In this document: piece by piece, positions 8,704 through 15,961 of the stretch
Layout of the letters: every line of letters starts with the position of its first letter
Numbering within the stretch: position 1 is the stretch's first letter
Assembly (NCBI GenBank): GCA_007280315.1
Contig: QYQC01000086.1
Location: 1-35,696 of the forward strand
DNA: 35,696 nucleotides
Direction of reading: 5' to 3'
Source of the DNA: Betaproteobacteria bacterium
GTDB taxonomy: Bacteria; Pseudomonadota; Gammaproteobacteria; Burkholderiales; SG8-39
Notes under the pieces: model-generated
The model's database searches: none
Told to the model about the DNA's origin: nothing
The model's input: only the letters and a program-made list of their open reading frames with translations
Translations under genes and position numbers: made by a program

Positions 8704-10336
8704 CTGCTGCCTGAGCAGCGATATTCGTGAGACGTTCCAGCTGCGGTCTGACACGGGTGATGACATCTTGCCACCGGCCGGTCTCGGCTTGCCGGAACAA
8801 TTGCGCGCTGGGATACCAGGGCAATTTCTCGCCCCGGTCGAGATACCGCCATTCCGCTACCGCCGGAACCAGTACCCAGACAGGTTTGCCCAAAGCGCCG
8901 GCCAGATGAATGACGGCGGTACATACGCTGATCACCAGATCGAGCGCGCAAACCAGCGCTGCCGTTTCGTCGTAGTCATCTATTGCGTCCTGCCAATGCG
9001 GCAGGATGACGCCATGCTCCCGGCGCAACAGATTCAGATCGTCGCCGCAATCGCCATATTGCAGACTCACGAACCGGGCCGGAAGGCGAAGCAGCGGCAG
9101 GAATTCTCCCAGCGCCAGTGAGCGCAGGTGGCGGCGGGTCGCGGCGACGCCGCCGCGCCAGGACAACCCTATCTTGGGTCCGGGTCCAAGTTCGTCCAGT
9201 CTGGCGCGCCAATAGGCGACGCGTTCGGGCGCGGCGCGCAAGTATCCCGCATGCTGCGGAAAATCTTCGCGGCGATTGCGCCACAATCGCGGCAGGCTGC
9301 CCATCGGAATCTGGCAGTCGACGCCGTGCGCGCGGGCGCTCCAGGCGGATTGCTGCCCCGCGGGCGCGCTCGCCTCGATCATTGCTTCGGGGAACGAGCG
9401 CCGGAACAACGCAACCAGCCGTCGGTCGCAGTCGATGATGCAGCGTCCGGCCCGCGCGATTGCCTCCTCGAAACAGGACGCGAACATGATCTGGTCGCCA
9501 AATCCCTGTTCTCCATAAATGAGCAGAGTGTTCGCGCTTTCTGCGCCATCCCAGGGCGGAAAATCAAACGACGGACGCAATGCGAAACTGCTCAGATGTC
9601 GCGCTTCATAGTCGCGCCAGCCACTTTTGAAGTCGCCGCGCTTGAGGTTCATGTAACTGCGTACCAGGCGCGTCTCGTGGTCATCCGGATTGCGCAGAAG
9701 TGCGGCATCGAGCAATGTCAGACCCTGCGCATGGTCGCCGTTCTCCAGCAGGATCCAGCCCAGGTTGCACAACGCGGCCGACCATGCAGGGTCGGGTTCC
9801 AGCGCCTGCCGCAACAATCGCTCCGCTTCGTCGAACTGGCCGAATTCACGCCCGAGGATCAGGCCGAGCAGGTTGCAGGCGTCACGGTCCGGCGGGCGCC
9901 GTTGTGTCAGAGGCCGCAGCAATTCCATCGCCGGCGCATACTCGCCCCGAGCGTAGTGCCAGACTGCGAGCTCGCGCGCGGCGCCGGCATGTCCCGGATT
10001 GGAGCGCAGGAAGTCGAGGTAGGCGTCAGCCGCCTCCGACGACTTGCCCAAAGCGTTCTGCGCGCGCACTTTCGCGGCGCAGGCAGTGAACATATCCGGT
10101 GCGTAGTGCAAGGCCAGATGAAAGTAATCCAGTGCCTGAACCGGGTCACCCTCACCAAGGCGGACGAGGCCCATGCGGCAATTCAGATCTGCGTCGTCTG
10201 GCCGGGCGACCAGCGCCAGTTCCAGCGCTGTGCGCGCTTGCGGCGATCCTCGCTCCGTAGGCGTCCGGGCGGCAGGCGTTTCGTCGCGCACGCGAGCGCT
10301 GTCTCCCGCAAGCCAGCCTTTCAGCTTTTTCCACAC
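8699..10336 (-). CDS. TPR protein with C-terminal GT9-like (heptosyltransferase-type) glycosyltransferase domain
   Basis: The product is 545 aa. Residues 30-240 or so form six or more TPR-like helix pairs (for example ALDYFHLALHYAPDMFTA, AERLLRQALEPDPAWSAA). The C-terminal 280 residues have a GT-B look related to ADP-heptose:LPS heptosyltransferases: WDGAESANTLLIYGEQGFGD, then PKIGLSWRGG, then DLVISVCTAVIHLAGALGKP and the ending LPWYPSAQLFRQ. This TPR-GT9-like layout is common in proteobacterial surface-glycan and flagellar or pilin modification loci, but substrates are rarely known. It sits 27 nt behind the GT8-like gene, probably in one transcript, and just upstream of pilA. No signal peptide is seen, so it is likely cytoplasmic. 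The ATG at 10336 (MWKKLKGWL) was kept because it follows the preceding stop closely. Confidence 0.85.
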   Translation of the reverse strand: MWKKLKGWLAGDSARVRDETPAARTPTERGSPQARTALELALVARPDDADLNCRMGLVRLGEGDPVQALDYFHLALHYAPDMFTACAAKVRAQNALGKSSEAADAYLDFLRSNPGHAGAARELAVWHYARGEYAPAMELLRPLTQRRPPDRDACNLLGLILGREFGQFDEAERLLRQALEPDPAWSAALCNLGWILLENGDHAQGLTLLDAALLRNPDDHETRLVRSYMNLKRGDFKSGWRDYEARHLSSFALRPSFDFPPWDGAESANTLLIYGEQGFGDQIMFASCFEEAIARAGRCIIDCDRRLVALFRRSFPEAMIEASAPAGQQSAWSARAHGVDCQIPMGSLPRLWRNRREDFPQHAGYLRAAPERVAYWRARLDELGPGPKIGLSWRGGVAATRRHLRSLALGEFLPLLRLPARFVSLQYGDCGDDLNLLRREHGVILPHWQDAIDDYDETAALVCALDLVISVCTAVIHLAGALGKPVWVLVPAVAEWRYLDRGEKLPWYPSAQLFRQAETGRWQDVITRVRPQLERLTNIAAQAAE

Positions 10337-10363
10337 GTCCCGGTGTCCCGCCAGATGATCGGC

Positions 10364-11071
10364 TCAGCGCTGCGAACCGGCATAGAGCATGGCGTCGCGC
10401 TCGGCCCGCCACTCTTCAGCCATGGGACAATCTGCATACTCGGGAAAGTATGGCCCACCAATCGTGAAGTGCGCGAGCGAAATTTCCGCGCCAGGCGCAT
10501 CGTAGCCCACCAGATGATTCCAGCGCTGCGGCAACTCGCCTATCATGGCGTCGCTCTCCAGCCATTGGAACTGATGCAGTTGCAGGCCGCTCGCGCTATT
10601 GACGTAGTCCGGCGTCAATGATTTGCACCTGGCGTTATTGAACAGCATCACGCTGGACCAGTTCTTTTTCGAGTACGCGGTCTGGGCGGCGCCGAGAAAC
10701 TTCGTCGTTTCCCTCGGCCTGTGATCGTGCTTGACCACCTGTACGGCGTAGCGCTCATCGCGCAGATCCCACAGCCTGGCGACATCGTCGCGCATCAGCA
10801 TGTCGCAATCCATGAACAGGCTCCACCCCGCATAGTCCGACAAATACGGTGTTAGAAAGCGGGAAAAGGAAAAATCCGTCGATTGCAGCGCATGGCGTTC
10901 CCGCGTAAGAACTCGCTTGAGCTGTGACAGCGCCAACGGCGCTATCGCGACCGGCGCGCTGGCGCGCGCCTGGATGCTACGCGCAAGCACGTGATAGGCG
11001 ACTGTTTCGCGCGGATCGAATCCGACAAAAATCCTGATCAATCTATCCTCTGGTGCATCGACAACTATCAT
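10364..11071 (-). CDS. Glycosyltransferase, GT8-like fold
   Basis: The protein is 235 aa from the ATG at 11071, which I prefer to the track start at 11137. An AGGGG stretch lies a few nt upstream of 11071, and the extra N-terminal residues look non-conserved. The N-terminus IRIFVGFDPRETVAYHVL and the metal-binding MDCDML motif (D88-C-D90) are typical of GT8-type nucleotide-sugar transferases with a GT-A fold. Later features are KNWSSVMLFNN and an Asp-rich and Trp-rich C-terminal half ending in a PYFPEY segment. It is expected to be a cytoplasmic metal-dependent transferase; donor and acceptor cannot be told. It heads a two-gene unit with the TPR-GT9-like gene and is transcribed away from the plus-strand gene at 11227. 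Confidence 0.8.
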   Translation of the reverse strand: MIVVDAPEDRLIRIFVGFDPRETVAYHVLARSIQARASAPVAIAPLALSQLKRVLTRERHALQSTDFSFSRFLTPYLSDYAGWSLFMDCDMLMRDDVARLWDLRDERYAVQVVKHDHRPRETTKFLGAAQTAYSKKNWSSVMLFNNARCKSLTPDYVNSASGLQLHQFQWLESDAMIGELPQRWNHLVGYDAPGAEISLAHFTIGGPYFPEYADCPMAEEWRAERDAMLYAGSQR

Positions 11072-11177
11072 TTCTGCCCCTGTCCCCGGTCGAAAATAAT
11101 GCGCGCTGCCCTGTTGCCGGTCGCGGACATAAGTCACGGTGGCTGCTCAATTCGCTCTTCATTCGCGTCGGTCGGAC

Positions 11178-11186
11178 TGGTATAAT
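11178..11186 (+). promoter_or_regulatory. Extended -10 promoter for the 11227 gene
   Basis: TGGTATAAT is a perfect extended -10 element (TGn-TATAAT). The matching -35 position (TTCATT at 11158-11163, 17-nt spacer) is poor, as expected for extended -10 promoters. Transcription would begin near 11193, about 34 nt before the ATG. Confidence 0.75.
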
Positions 11187-11226
11187 TTGCGCCGGGTCCA
11201 TACTTGGCCATCCCGGCGGGAGAATC

Positions 11227-11553
11227 ATGATTTTAGAGTTTTTTTCCACGCGCAAGGTTACGGAATTTGCCAAGAGCCTGGCGCAGGACGTCGCCAAGCG
11301 CTATCCGCCTGCGATCGCCAATAATCCGGCGCAAATGGTGTCGCAAAAGCGCCTGTCCGGCATTCTCGAAGAGGCGTTTACCCGCGCTTCCGAATTCAGC
11401 CGGGAACAGGAGCTGGGCTGGTACAAGAAGGCCAAGCTGGGCAACGAATTCAAGTGGGAGCTCAAGGAAATGGGCTACGACGAAAAATTCATCGATGTCG
11501 CCACCGAAGGTCTGGTGGTCTACGTCACAAAACGCCCGTCTCCAAAAACCTGA
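11227..11553 (+). CDS. Conserved-looking small protein of unknown function, 108 aa
   Basis: I do not recognise this family. The track start at 11053 is replaced by the ATG at 11227 (MILEFFSTRKVTEF). That ATG has a GGGAGA site 4 nt upstream and lies just behind a perfect extended -10 promoter that the longer ORF would place inside its coding region. The protein is charged and mostly helical by composition (EFAKSLAQDVAKRYPPAI, ILEEAFTRASEFSREQELGW), with a short C-terminal segment GLVVYVTKR. There is no signal peptide, membrane segment or metal-binding Cys cluster, so it is likely a soluble cytoplasmic protein. It is one of only two plus-strand genes here, is monocistronic, and ends just before the palindromic element and shared terminator. 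No function can be inferred from context. Confidence 0.75.
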   Translation: MILEFFSTRKVTEFAKSLAQDVAKRYPPAIANNPAQMVSQKRLSGILEEAFTRASEFSREQELGWYKKAKLGNEFKWELKEMGYDEKFIDVATEGLVVYVTKRPSPKT

Positions 11554-11596
11554 GACCTCGCCCAGGCGGCCTGGCGCCAGCTTCGTGTTACCAGGC

Positions 11597-11718
11597 TGTT
11601 GAAAAACGCGTCCCGATCTAACAGCGGTCATACTCTAATCCGCGCGCTCAGAGGGACGCGTTTTTCTGCGGCCTCCGGTTTGGGGGATATAAAAGGGGGC
11701 GAGCCCCCTTTTTCAACA
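11597..11718. repeat. MITE-like palindromic element between convergent genes
   Basis: The 122-bp segment has perfect 10-bp terminal inverted repeats (TGTTGAAAAA / TTTTTCAACA). Nested inside are a 13-bp inverted repeat (AAAAACGCGTCCC at 11602-11614 and GGGACGCGTTTTT at 11653-11665) and the terminator palindrome at 11691-11712. It has no coding capacity. Ends of the GCTGTTGAAAAA type occur at some IS termini, so it may be a non-autonomous derivative. No clear target-site duplication is visible. Confidence 0.5.
11691..11712. terminator. Bidirectional intrinsic terminator
   Basis: AAAAGGGGGC-GA-GCCCCCTTTT is a near-perfect palindrome with A-tract and T-tract on its two sides, so it can end both the plus-strand gene (stop 11553) and the minus-strand HD-GYP gene (stop 11724). 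It is followed by TTTTTC on plus and by TTTTATAT on minus. Confidence 0.8.
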
Positions 11719-11723
11719 CACCC

Positions 11724-13406
11724 TCAGGGGCAATACCCCGGAATTTTGCTCTCGTCGACGCGGTCGATCTGGTTCGCATCCAGAAACTTCTCTGCGTAGC
11801 GCAGGTATACTTTTTGCCGGATGAATACGTCGAACAGGTCCGGATCGATGTGCCCTCCCTCTTTGAATTTCCCGAGGATCTGCAGCGATTCGGTCAGCGT
11901 CTTGCCTTTCTTGTAGGGCCGGTCCCTGGCGGTGAGCGCTTCGAAAATATCGGCTATGCCCATGACTCGCGCCTGCACCGACATCTGCTCGCGCGTCAGG
12001 CCGCGCGGATAGCCCTTGCCGTCCATGCGCTCGTGATGTCCGCCGGCGTATTCTGGAACGCGCTGAAGGTGCTTGGGCCAGGGCAGCGCCTCGAGCATTT
12101 TGATCGTCGCGACAATATGGTAGTTGATGACCTCGCGCTCCTTCGACGTAAGCGTGCCGCGGGGAATGTTTAGGTTTTCGATTTCATCGTCGGTAAGAAA
12201 ATGTGCGGTATTGCCCGACTGGTCCAGCCACTTGTAGTCGGCGATCTTTCTCACGTTTGCCTGCGCCTCGGGCGGCATGAATTCCCCGCCGATATTGCAT
12301 TTGCGCAGAAACTCGCGGTCCTGGTCGAACTGGCGCAGGCGCGCGCGGTAGGTCTGTTCCAGATTATTGCTGCGTTCGCGCAGCGTCAATTCGTCCAGCC
12401 CCTGCCGCAGCAGCGCGGCACTGTCTTTCAACAGATCGATCTCGGCGTCGCGTTTGAGCACCTCGAAGCGGGTGTCGATCAGGTGAACACGATCGAAGAT
12501 CGACTCCAGCTTGGTTGCCTTGTCCACCACGTGCACCGGGGTCGTAACCTTGCCGCAATCGTGCAGCAGGCCCGCGATCTTCAACTCATAGCGGTCCTTG
12601 TCGCTCATATCGAAATCCATGAGCGGACCCTGCTTGGTCTCGTTCACCGCTTCGGCAAGCAGCATCGTAAGCTCGGGCACACGCTGACAATGTCCGCCGG
12701 TATAAGGGGATTTTTCGTCGATCGCCGAATTGATCATGGCGATGAACGATTCGAACAGCGCCTCCAGCTGGTTTATCAACTGCCGATTGGTGAGCGCAAT
12801 CGCGGCCTGCGAGGCAAGCGATTCCGCCAAGCGCTGGTCCGGATCGGAAAACGCCACGACCTCGCCGCTCACCGAATCCTGGGAGTTGATCAACTGAAGA
12901 ACGCCGATGATCTCGTTCTCGTGATTCTTCATCGGCACGGTGAGAAAGGATTTCGAACGATAGCCGGTCTTTTTGTCGAAGCTGCGCGTGCCGGTGAAGT
13001 CGAAGCCTTCCGCGGTATACGCATCGGCGATATTGACGGTCTGCCCGGTCAGTGCCGCAAACGCAGCCACCATCTGGTTGTTGGGCTGGCCATCCTTGCC
13101 GTACAAGTGAATCGGATAGAACGGTATGGGCGTTCCGGTGGTTCCGCCCATGGCGATATTGAGCGACTGCGTGCGCATGATCTCGAATTTCAGCCGCTTG
13201 GAGCCGTCTTCTTCAGTCAGCAGATACAGCGTGCCGCCGTCGGCGCGGGTGATTGTCTTGGCCGCGAGCAGGATGCTTTCCAGCAGCCGGTTGATGTCCC
13301 GTTCGGCCGACAGCGACGCGCCAATCGCGTTCAGCTGCTCCAGGCGCCGGAACATGTCTTCCACCGTCTGGACCGCCATCGTCTGCCCGCTGTGTTCCGC
13401 CTCCAC
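11724..13406 (-). CDS. GAF-HD-GYP cyclic-di-GMP phosphodiesterase
   Basis: The 560-aa protein has an N-terminal GAF domain (about residues 15-210; KTGYRSKSFLTVPM, EIIGVLQLINSQDS) and a C-terminal HD-GYP domain. Catalytic features are complete: H282-D283 in LLHDCGK, and H457-H458-E459-RM-D462-GKGYP. HD-GYP enzymes hydrolyse c-di-GMP to pGpG or GMP, so it should lower c-di-GMP in response to a ligand or partner at the GAF domain. A roughly 110-aa insertion between the HD part and the GYP motif (DRVHLIDTRFEVLKRD onward) is longer than in minimal HD-GYP domains. The start is a GTG at 13406 with AGGA 8 nt upstream; the ATG at 13379 (MAVQTVEDM) is the alternative. It is the last gene of the signalling array, 32 nt after the GAF-PilB gene. 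It is soluble, with no membrane segments. Confidence 0.93.
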   Translation of the reverse strand: MEAEHSGQTMAVQTVEDMFRRLEQLNAIGASLSAERDINRLLESILLAAKTITRADGGTLYLLTEEDGSKRLKFEIMRTQSLNIAMGGTTGTPIPFYPIHLYGKDGQPNNQMVAAFAALTGQTVNIADAYTAEGFDFTGTRSFDKKTGYRSKSFLTVPMKNHENEIIGVLQLINSQDSVSGEVVAFSDPDQRLAESLASQAAIALTNRQLINQLEALFESFIAMINSAIDEKSPYTGGHCQRVPELTMLLAEAVNETKQGPLMDFDMSDKDRYELKIAGLLHDCGKVTTPVHVVDKATKLESIFDRVHLIDTRFEVLKRDAEIDLLKDSAALLRQGLDELTLRERSNNLEQTYRARLRQFDQDREFLRKCNIGGEFMPPEAQANVRKIADYKWLDQSGNTAHFLTDDEIENLNIPRGTLTSKEREVINYHIVATIKMLEALPWPKHLQRVPEYAGGHHERMDGKGYPRGLTREQMSVQARVMGIADIFEALTARDRPYKKGKTLTESLQILGKFKEGGHIDPDLFDVFIRQKVYLRYAEKFLDANQIDRVDESKIPGYCP

Positions 13407-13438
13407 TCAGGAATTCCTCATCGCCGCGCGCGCTGCGG

Positions 13439-15814
13439 CTACTTGATGCAAACCGCGCGCACTGTCGGCATGTCGGTAAGTCCCATCAGGACTTTTTCCA
13501 TACCGTCCATTTTCAGCGTGCGCATGCCTTCGTTCAGGCAGCAGGCCAGCATCTCCGCCACGCGCGCGTGCTCCTGGATCAGCTTTTTCAGCGGATCGGT
13601 GCCGACCAGCAGCTCGTGCAGGCCGACCCGGCCCTTGTAGCCGCTTCCGCCGCAGGTGTCGCAGCCGATCTTCTTGTACATGGTGAACTGCCCCTTGTCG
13701 TTGGCGTAGTCCTTGACCCATTCCTTGTACACGTTCTCGTAGCCCTCCTTGGGATTCTGCTTGAATGTCAAGGTATTCGTCAGCTCGCTGCAGTATTCGG
13801 TGAGGAAGGCTTTCATTTCCTCCCCGGCGGGGTTGTACGCCTGTTTGCACTTGGCGCACAGGCGCTTCGCCAGGCGCTGCGCGAGAATGCCGAGCAAGGC
13901 GTCGGAGAAGTTGAACGGATCCATGCCCATGTCGAGCAGACGGATGATCGATTCCGTCGCGCTGTTGGTGTGCAGAGTGGCGAATACCAGGTGACCGGTG
14001 AGCGAAGCCTCGATGCCGGTTCCCACGGTTTCCTTGTCGCGCATCTCGCCCACCATGATGATGTCTGGATCGGCGCGCAGGAACGCCTTCATCACCATGG
14101 CGAAGTCCAGCCCGGCCTTCTTGTTCACCTGTACCTGGCGCAATCCCTTCTGGGTGATTTCGACCGGGTCCTCGGCGGTCCAGATCTTGGTGTCCGGCGT
14201 ATTCAGGTGTTTCAGCACTGAGTGCAGCGTCGTGGTCTTGCCCGATCCGGTCGGCCCGCAGACAAAGAACAGCCCATAGGGCTTGCTCACGACCACCTTC
14301 AGCGTCTCCAGGTTGTGCGGAGTAAGTCCGAGCTTTTCGAGCGGAATCGGCTCGCCCGCGGCAAGAATACGCATGACGATGTCTTCGACACCGCCCTGCG
14401 TCGGTATGGTGGCTACCCGCAGTTCGATGTCCAGCGGTCCGAACTTCTTGAACTTGATCTTGCCGTCCTGCGGCCTGCGCTTCTCTGAAATATCCAGATC
14501 GCACATGATCTTGACCCGGGCAACGATCGCGTTTCGATAGGAAGCAGGTATCTCGATGTAGGGCGCCAGCGATCCGTCCTTGCGAAAGCGGATCTCGGTC
14601 TTGCCCTTGCCCGGATAGGACTCGACATGGATGTCGGAGGCGCCCTGGTTGTATGCGTCGATGACGATTTTGTTCACGAGCTTCACCAACTCGTTATCGG
14701 CCGCCTGCGACAGATCGTCGCCAGCACTCTCGCCGCCCGCGGCGTCGTCCTGATCGTCCAGTCCGGAGAGCATGTCGCCGATATCGCCGGTGTCGAGCAC
14801 TTCGGCGCCGTAGAATATGTTCAGCGTTTCCTTGAACTCGCGCTGGGTGGTCACGCGGTAGATCAGCTTGCTCTTTGGAAACACATTCTGCACGATGCGC
14901 GAACTTTTTACCCGCTCCGGATCGAGGCACAGCACGATCAAGCCGTCCTTGCCGTCGTCAATCGGCACCCACTGATTCTGTTCGACGTACTCCCGTTTCA
15001 GGTTCTTCAGCAGATCCGGCGGCTTGATGCGGTCCGCCTTGTGCGGCTCATAGGGCACACCGAAAAATTTCGAAAGGGCCTGGCCGATGGCGGGCAACTT
15101 GACCTGAAATTCCTCCACCAGCACCTGCTCCACATCCACCGCTTTCTTGCGCGCCGAACGCGCCGCCAGATCGAACTCGGCCGGAGAAATCACCGCGTCG
15201 CTGACCAGGAAATCGTATTTGGTCTTGATAATCTGGGGTTTTTGCCGCTGCCTGAAAGCAATCGCCAGGGTCTGCGCCAGCTGGGTCACGCCCTCTTCCA
15301 TCAGCGCGGTAAACGGTACACCGGCCTTGTTGTTGATAATCTGGATCACGCCGATCAACTCGTCGCCGTCCAGCACCGGCGCGGCCAGCACCTGTTTGGT
15401 GCGATAGCCGGTGCGTTTGTCCACTTCCTGCAGGAATCGCAGGTTGGGATTGATCGCCTTCAGTTCCGATTCGTCGTAGCAGTCCTTGATGTTGATCATC
15501 TTCTTGGAGAAGGCGACATAGCCGCCCATCGAATGCTCGGCGATCGGCAGCTTCAGGTCCTTGAACGAATTCAGCCCGGTCTTGACCTTGGATACGATCG
15601 ACTGCTTGTCTTCGCCGACGATGTAAATGGTGAGGCGGTCGGCGTTGAACAGGCTGCAGATGTCGGACGATACCTCGAGCATGATCTCGTCGATATTGGA
15701 GGTCGCGTGAATCTTGTTGGTGACGTTCTGCAGGTTCTTCGAGAACATCAGCCTGGCGTTGACGTCAGCCGACCCGGTGGCCGCAGCCGGTGGTGTATTC
15801 AGCACTGCACTCAT
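13439..15814 (-). CDS. GAF domain fused to a PilB/GspE-type assembly ATPase
   Basis: The 791-aa protein is a type II/type IV pilus assembly ATPase with an added N-terminal GAF domain. GAF covers about residues 30-195 (KRTGYRTKQVLAAPV, ELIGVIQIINNKAG), a GspE/MshE N-terminal type domain about 205-345, and the ATPase core about 375-760. Walker A is GPTGSGKT (520-527), the Walker B region is DPDIIMVGEMRD, and the His box is TGHLVFATLHTNSA. The zinc-type pairs CAKC and CDTC flank an unusually long spacer. Such ATPases are cytoplasmic hexamers that drive pilin extraction and pilus growth or type II secretion. No pilC, pilD or secretin genes are here, so it may serve pili encoded elsewhere, including the nearby pilA. 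It starts at an ATG with GAGG 5 nt upstream, behind a terminator-like hairpin and a REP-like hairpin, so it may have its own promoter. Confidence 0.93.
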   Translation of the reverse strand: MSAVLNTPPAAATGSADVNARLMFSKNLQNVTNKIHATSNIDEIMLEVSSDICSLFNADRLTIYIVGEDKQSIVSKVKTGLNSFKDLKLPIAEHSMGGYVAFSKKMINIKDCYDESELKAINPNLRFLQEVDKRTGYRTKQVLAAPVLDGDELIGVIQIINNKAGVPFTALMEEGVTQLAQTLAIAFRQRQKPQIIKTKYDFLVSDAVISPAEFDLAARSARKKAVDVEQVLVEEFQVKLPAIGQALSKFFGVPYEPHKADRIKPPDLLKNLKREYVEQNQWVPIDDGKDGLIVLCLDPERVKSSRIVQNVFPKSKLIYRVTTQREFKETLNIFYGAEVLDTGDIGDMLSGLDDQDDAAGGESAGDDLSQAADNELVKLVNKIVIDAYNQGASDIHVESYPGKGKTEIRFRKDGSLAPYIEIPASYRNAIVARVKIMCDLDISEKRRPQDGKIKFKKFGPLDIELRVATIPTQGGVEDIVMRILAAGEPIPLEKLGLTPHNLETLKVVVSKPYGLFFVCGPTGSGKTTTLHSVLKHLNTPDTKIWTAEDPVEITQKGLRQVQVNKKAGLDFAMVMKAFLRADPDIIMVGEMRDKETVGTGIEASLTGHLVFATLHTNSATESIIRLLDMGMDPFNFSDALLGILAQRLAKRLCAKCKQAYNPAGEEMKAFLTEYCSELTNTLTFKQNPKEGYENVYKEWVKDYANDKGQFTMYKKIGCDTCGGSGYKGRVGLHELLVGTDPLKKLIQEHARVAEMLACCLNEGMRTLKMDGMEKVLMGLTDMPTVRAVCIK

Positions 15815-15840
15815 AGTGACCTCGGCATTAGATCCAGAAC

Positions 15841-15864
15841 CGCGCAGCCGGCGGCTGCGCCTAC
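15841..15864 (-). repeat. REP-like hairpin with 5' GTAG in the leader of the GAF-PilB gene
   Basis: On the minus strand GTAG is followed by GCGCAGCC-GCC-GGCTGCGC, a perfect 8-bp stem with 3-nt loop, 27 nt before the GAF-PilB start. A GTAG tetranucleotide in front of a GC-rich hairpin is the mark of REP elements mobilised by RAYT transposases. Only one copy was seen in the window. Confidence 0.5.
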
Positions 15865-15889
15865 AACGGCATATTTCACACTATACGTC

Positions 15890-15924
15890 AAAAAAAGCCG
15901 GCCGCGCTCCGCACTGCCGCGACC
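15890..15924 (-). terminator. Intrinsic terminator after the cNMP-rhodanese gene
   Basis: On the minus strand GGTCGCG pairs with CGCGGCC (7 bp, one G-U) around an 11-nt loop, followed after GGC by a run of seven T. It lies 38 nt past the stop of the cNMP-rhodanese gene and may split the array into an upstream six-gene unit and a downstream two-gene unit, or allow partial read-through. Confidence 0.6.
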
Positions 15925-15961
15925 GCCCGGTCGTGAAGAACGCCCGACGCGCTTCCCGCAC

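Noticed and set aside
9128-10621. 497-aa plus-strand ORF
   Set aside because: Antisense to the TPR-GT9-like gene, with no recognisable domain or ribosome site.
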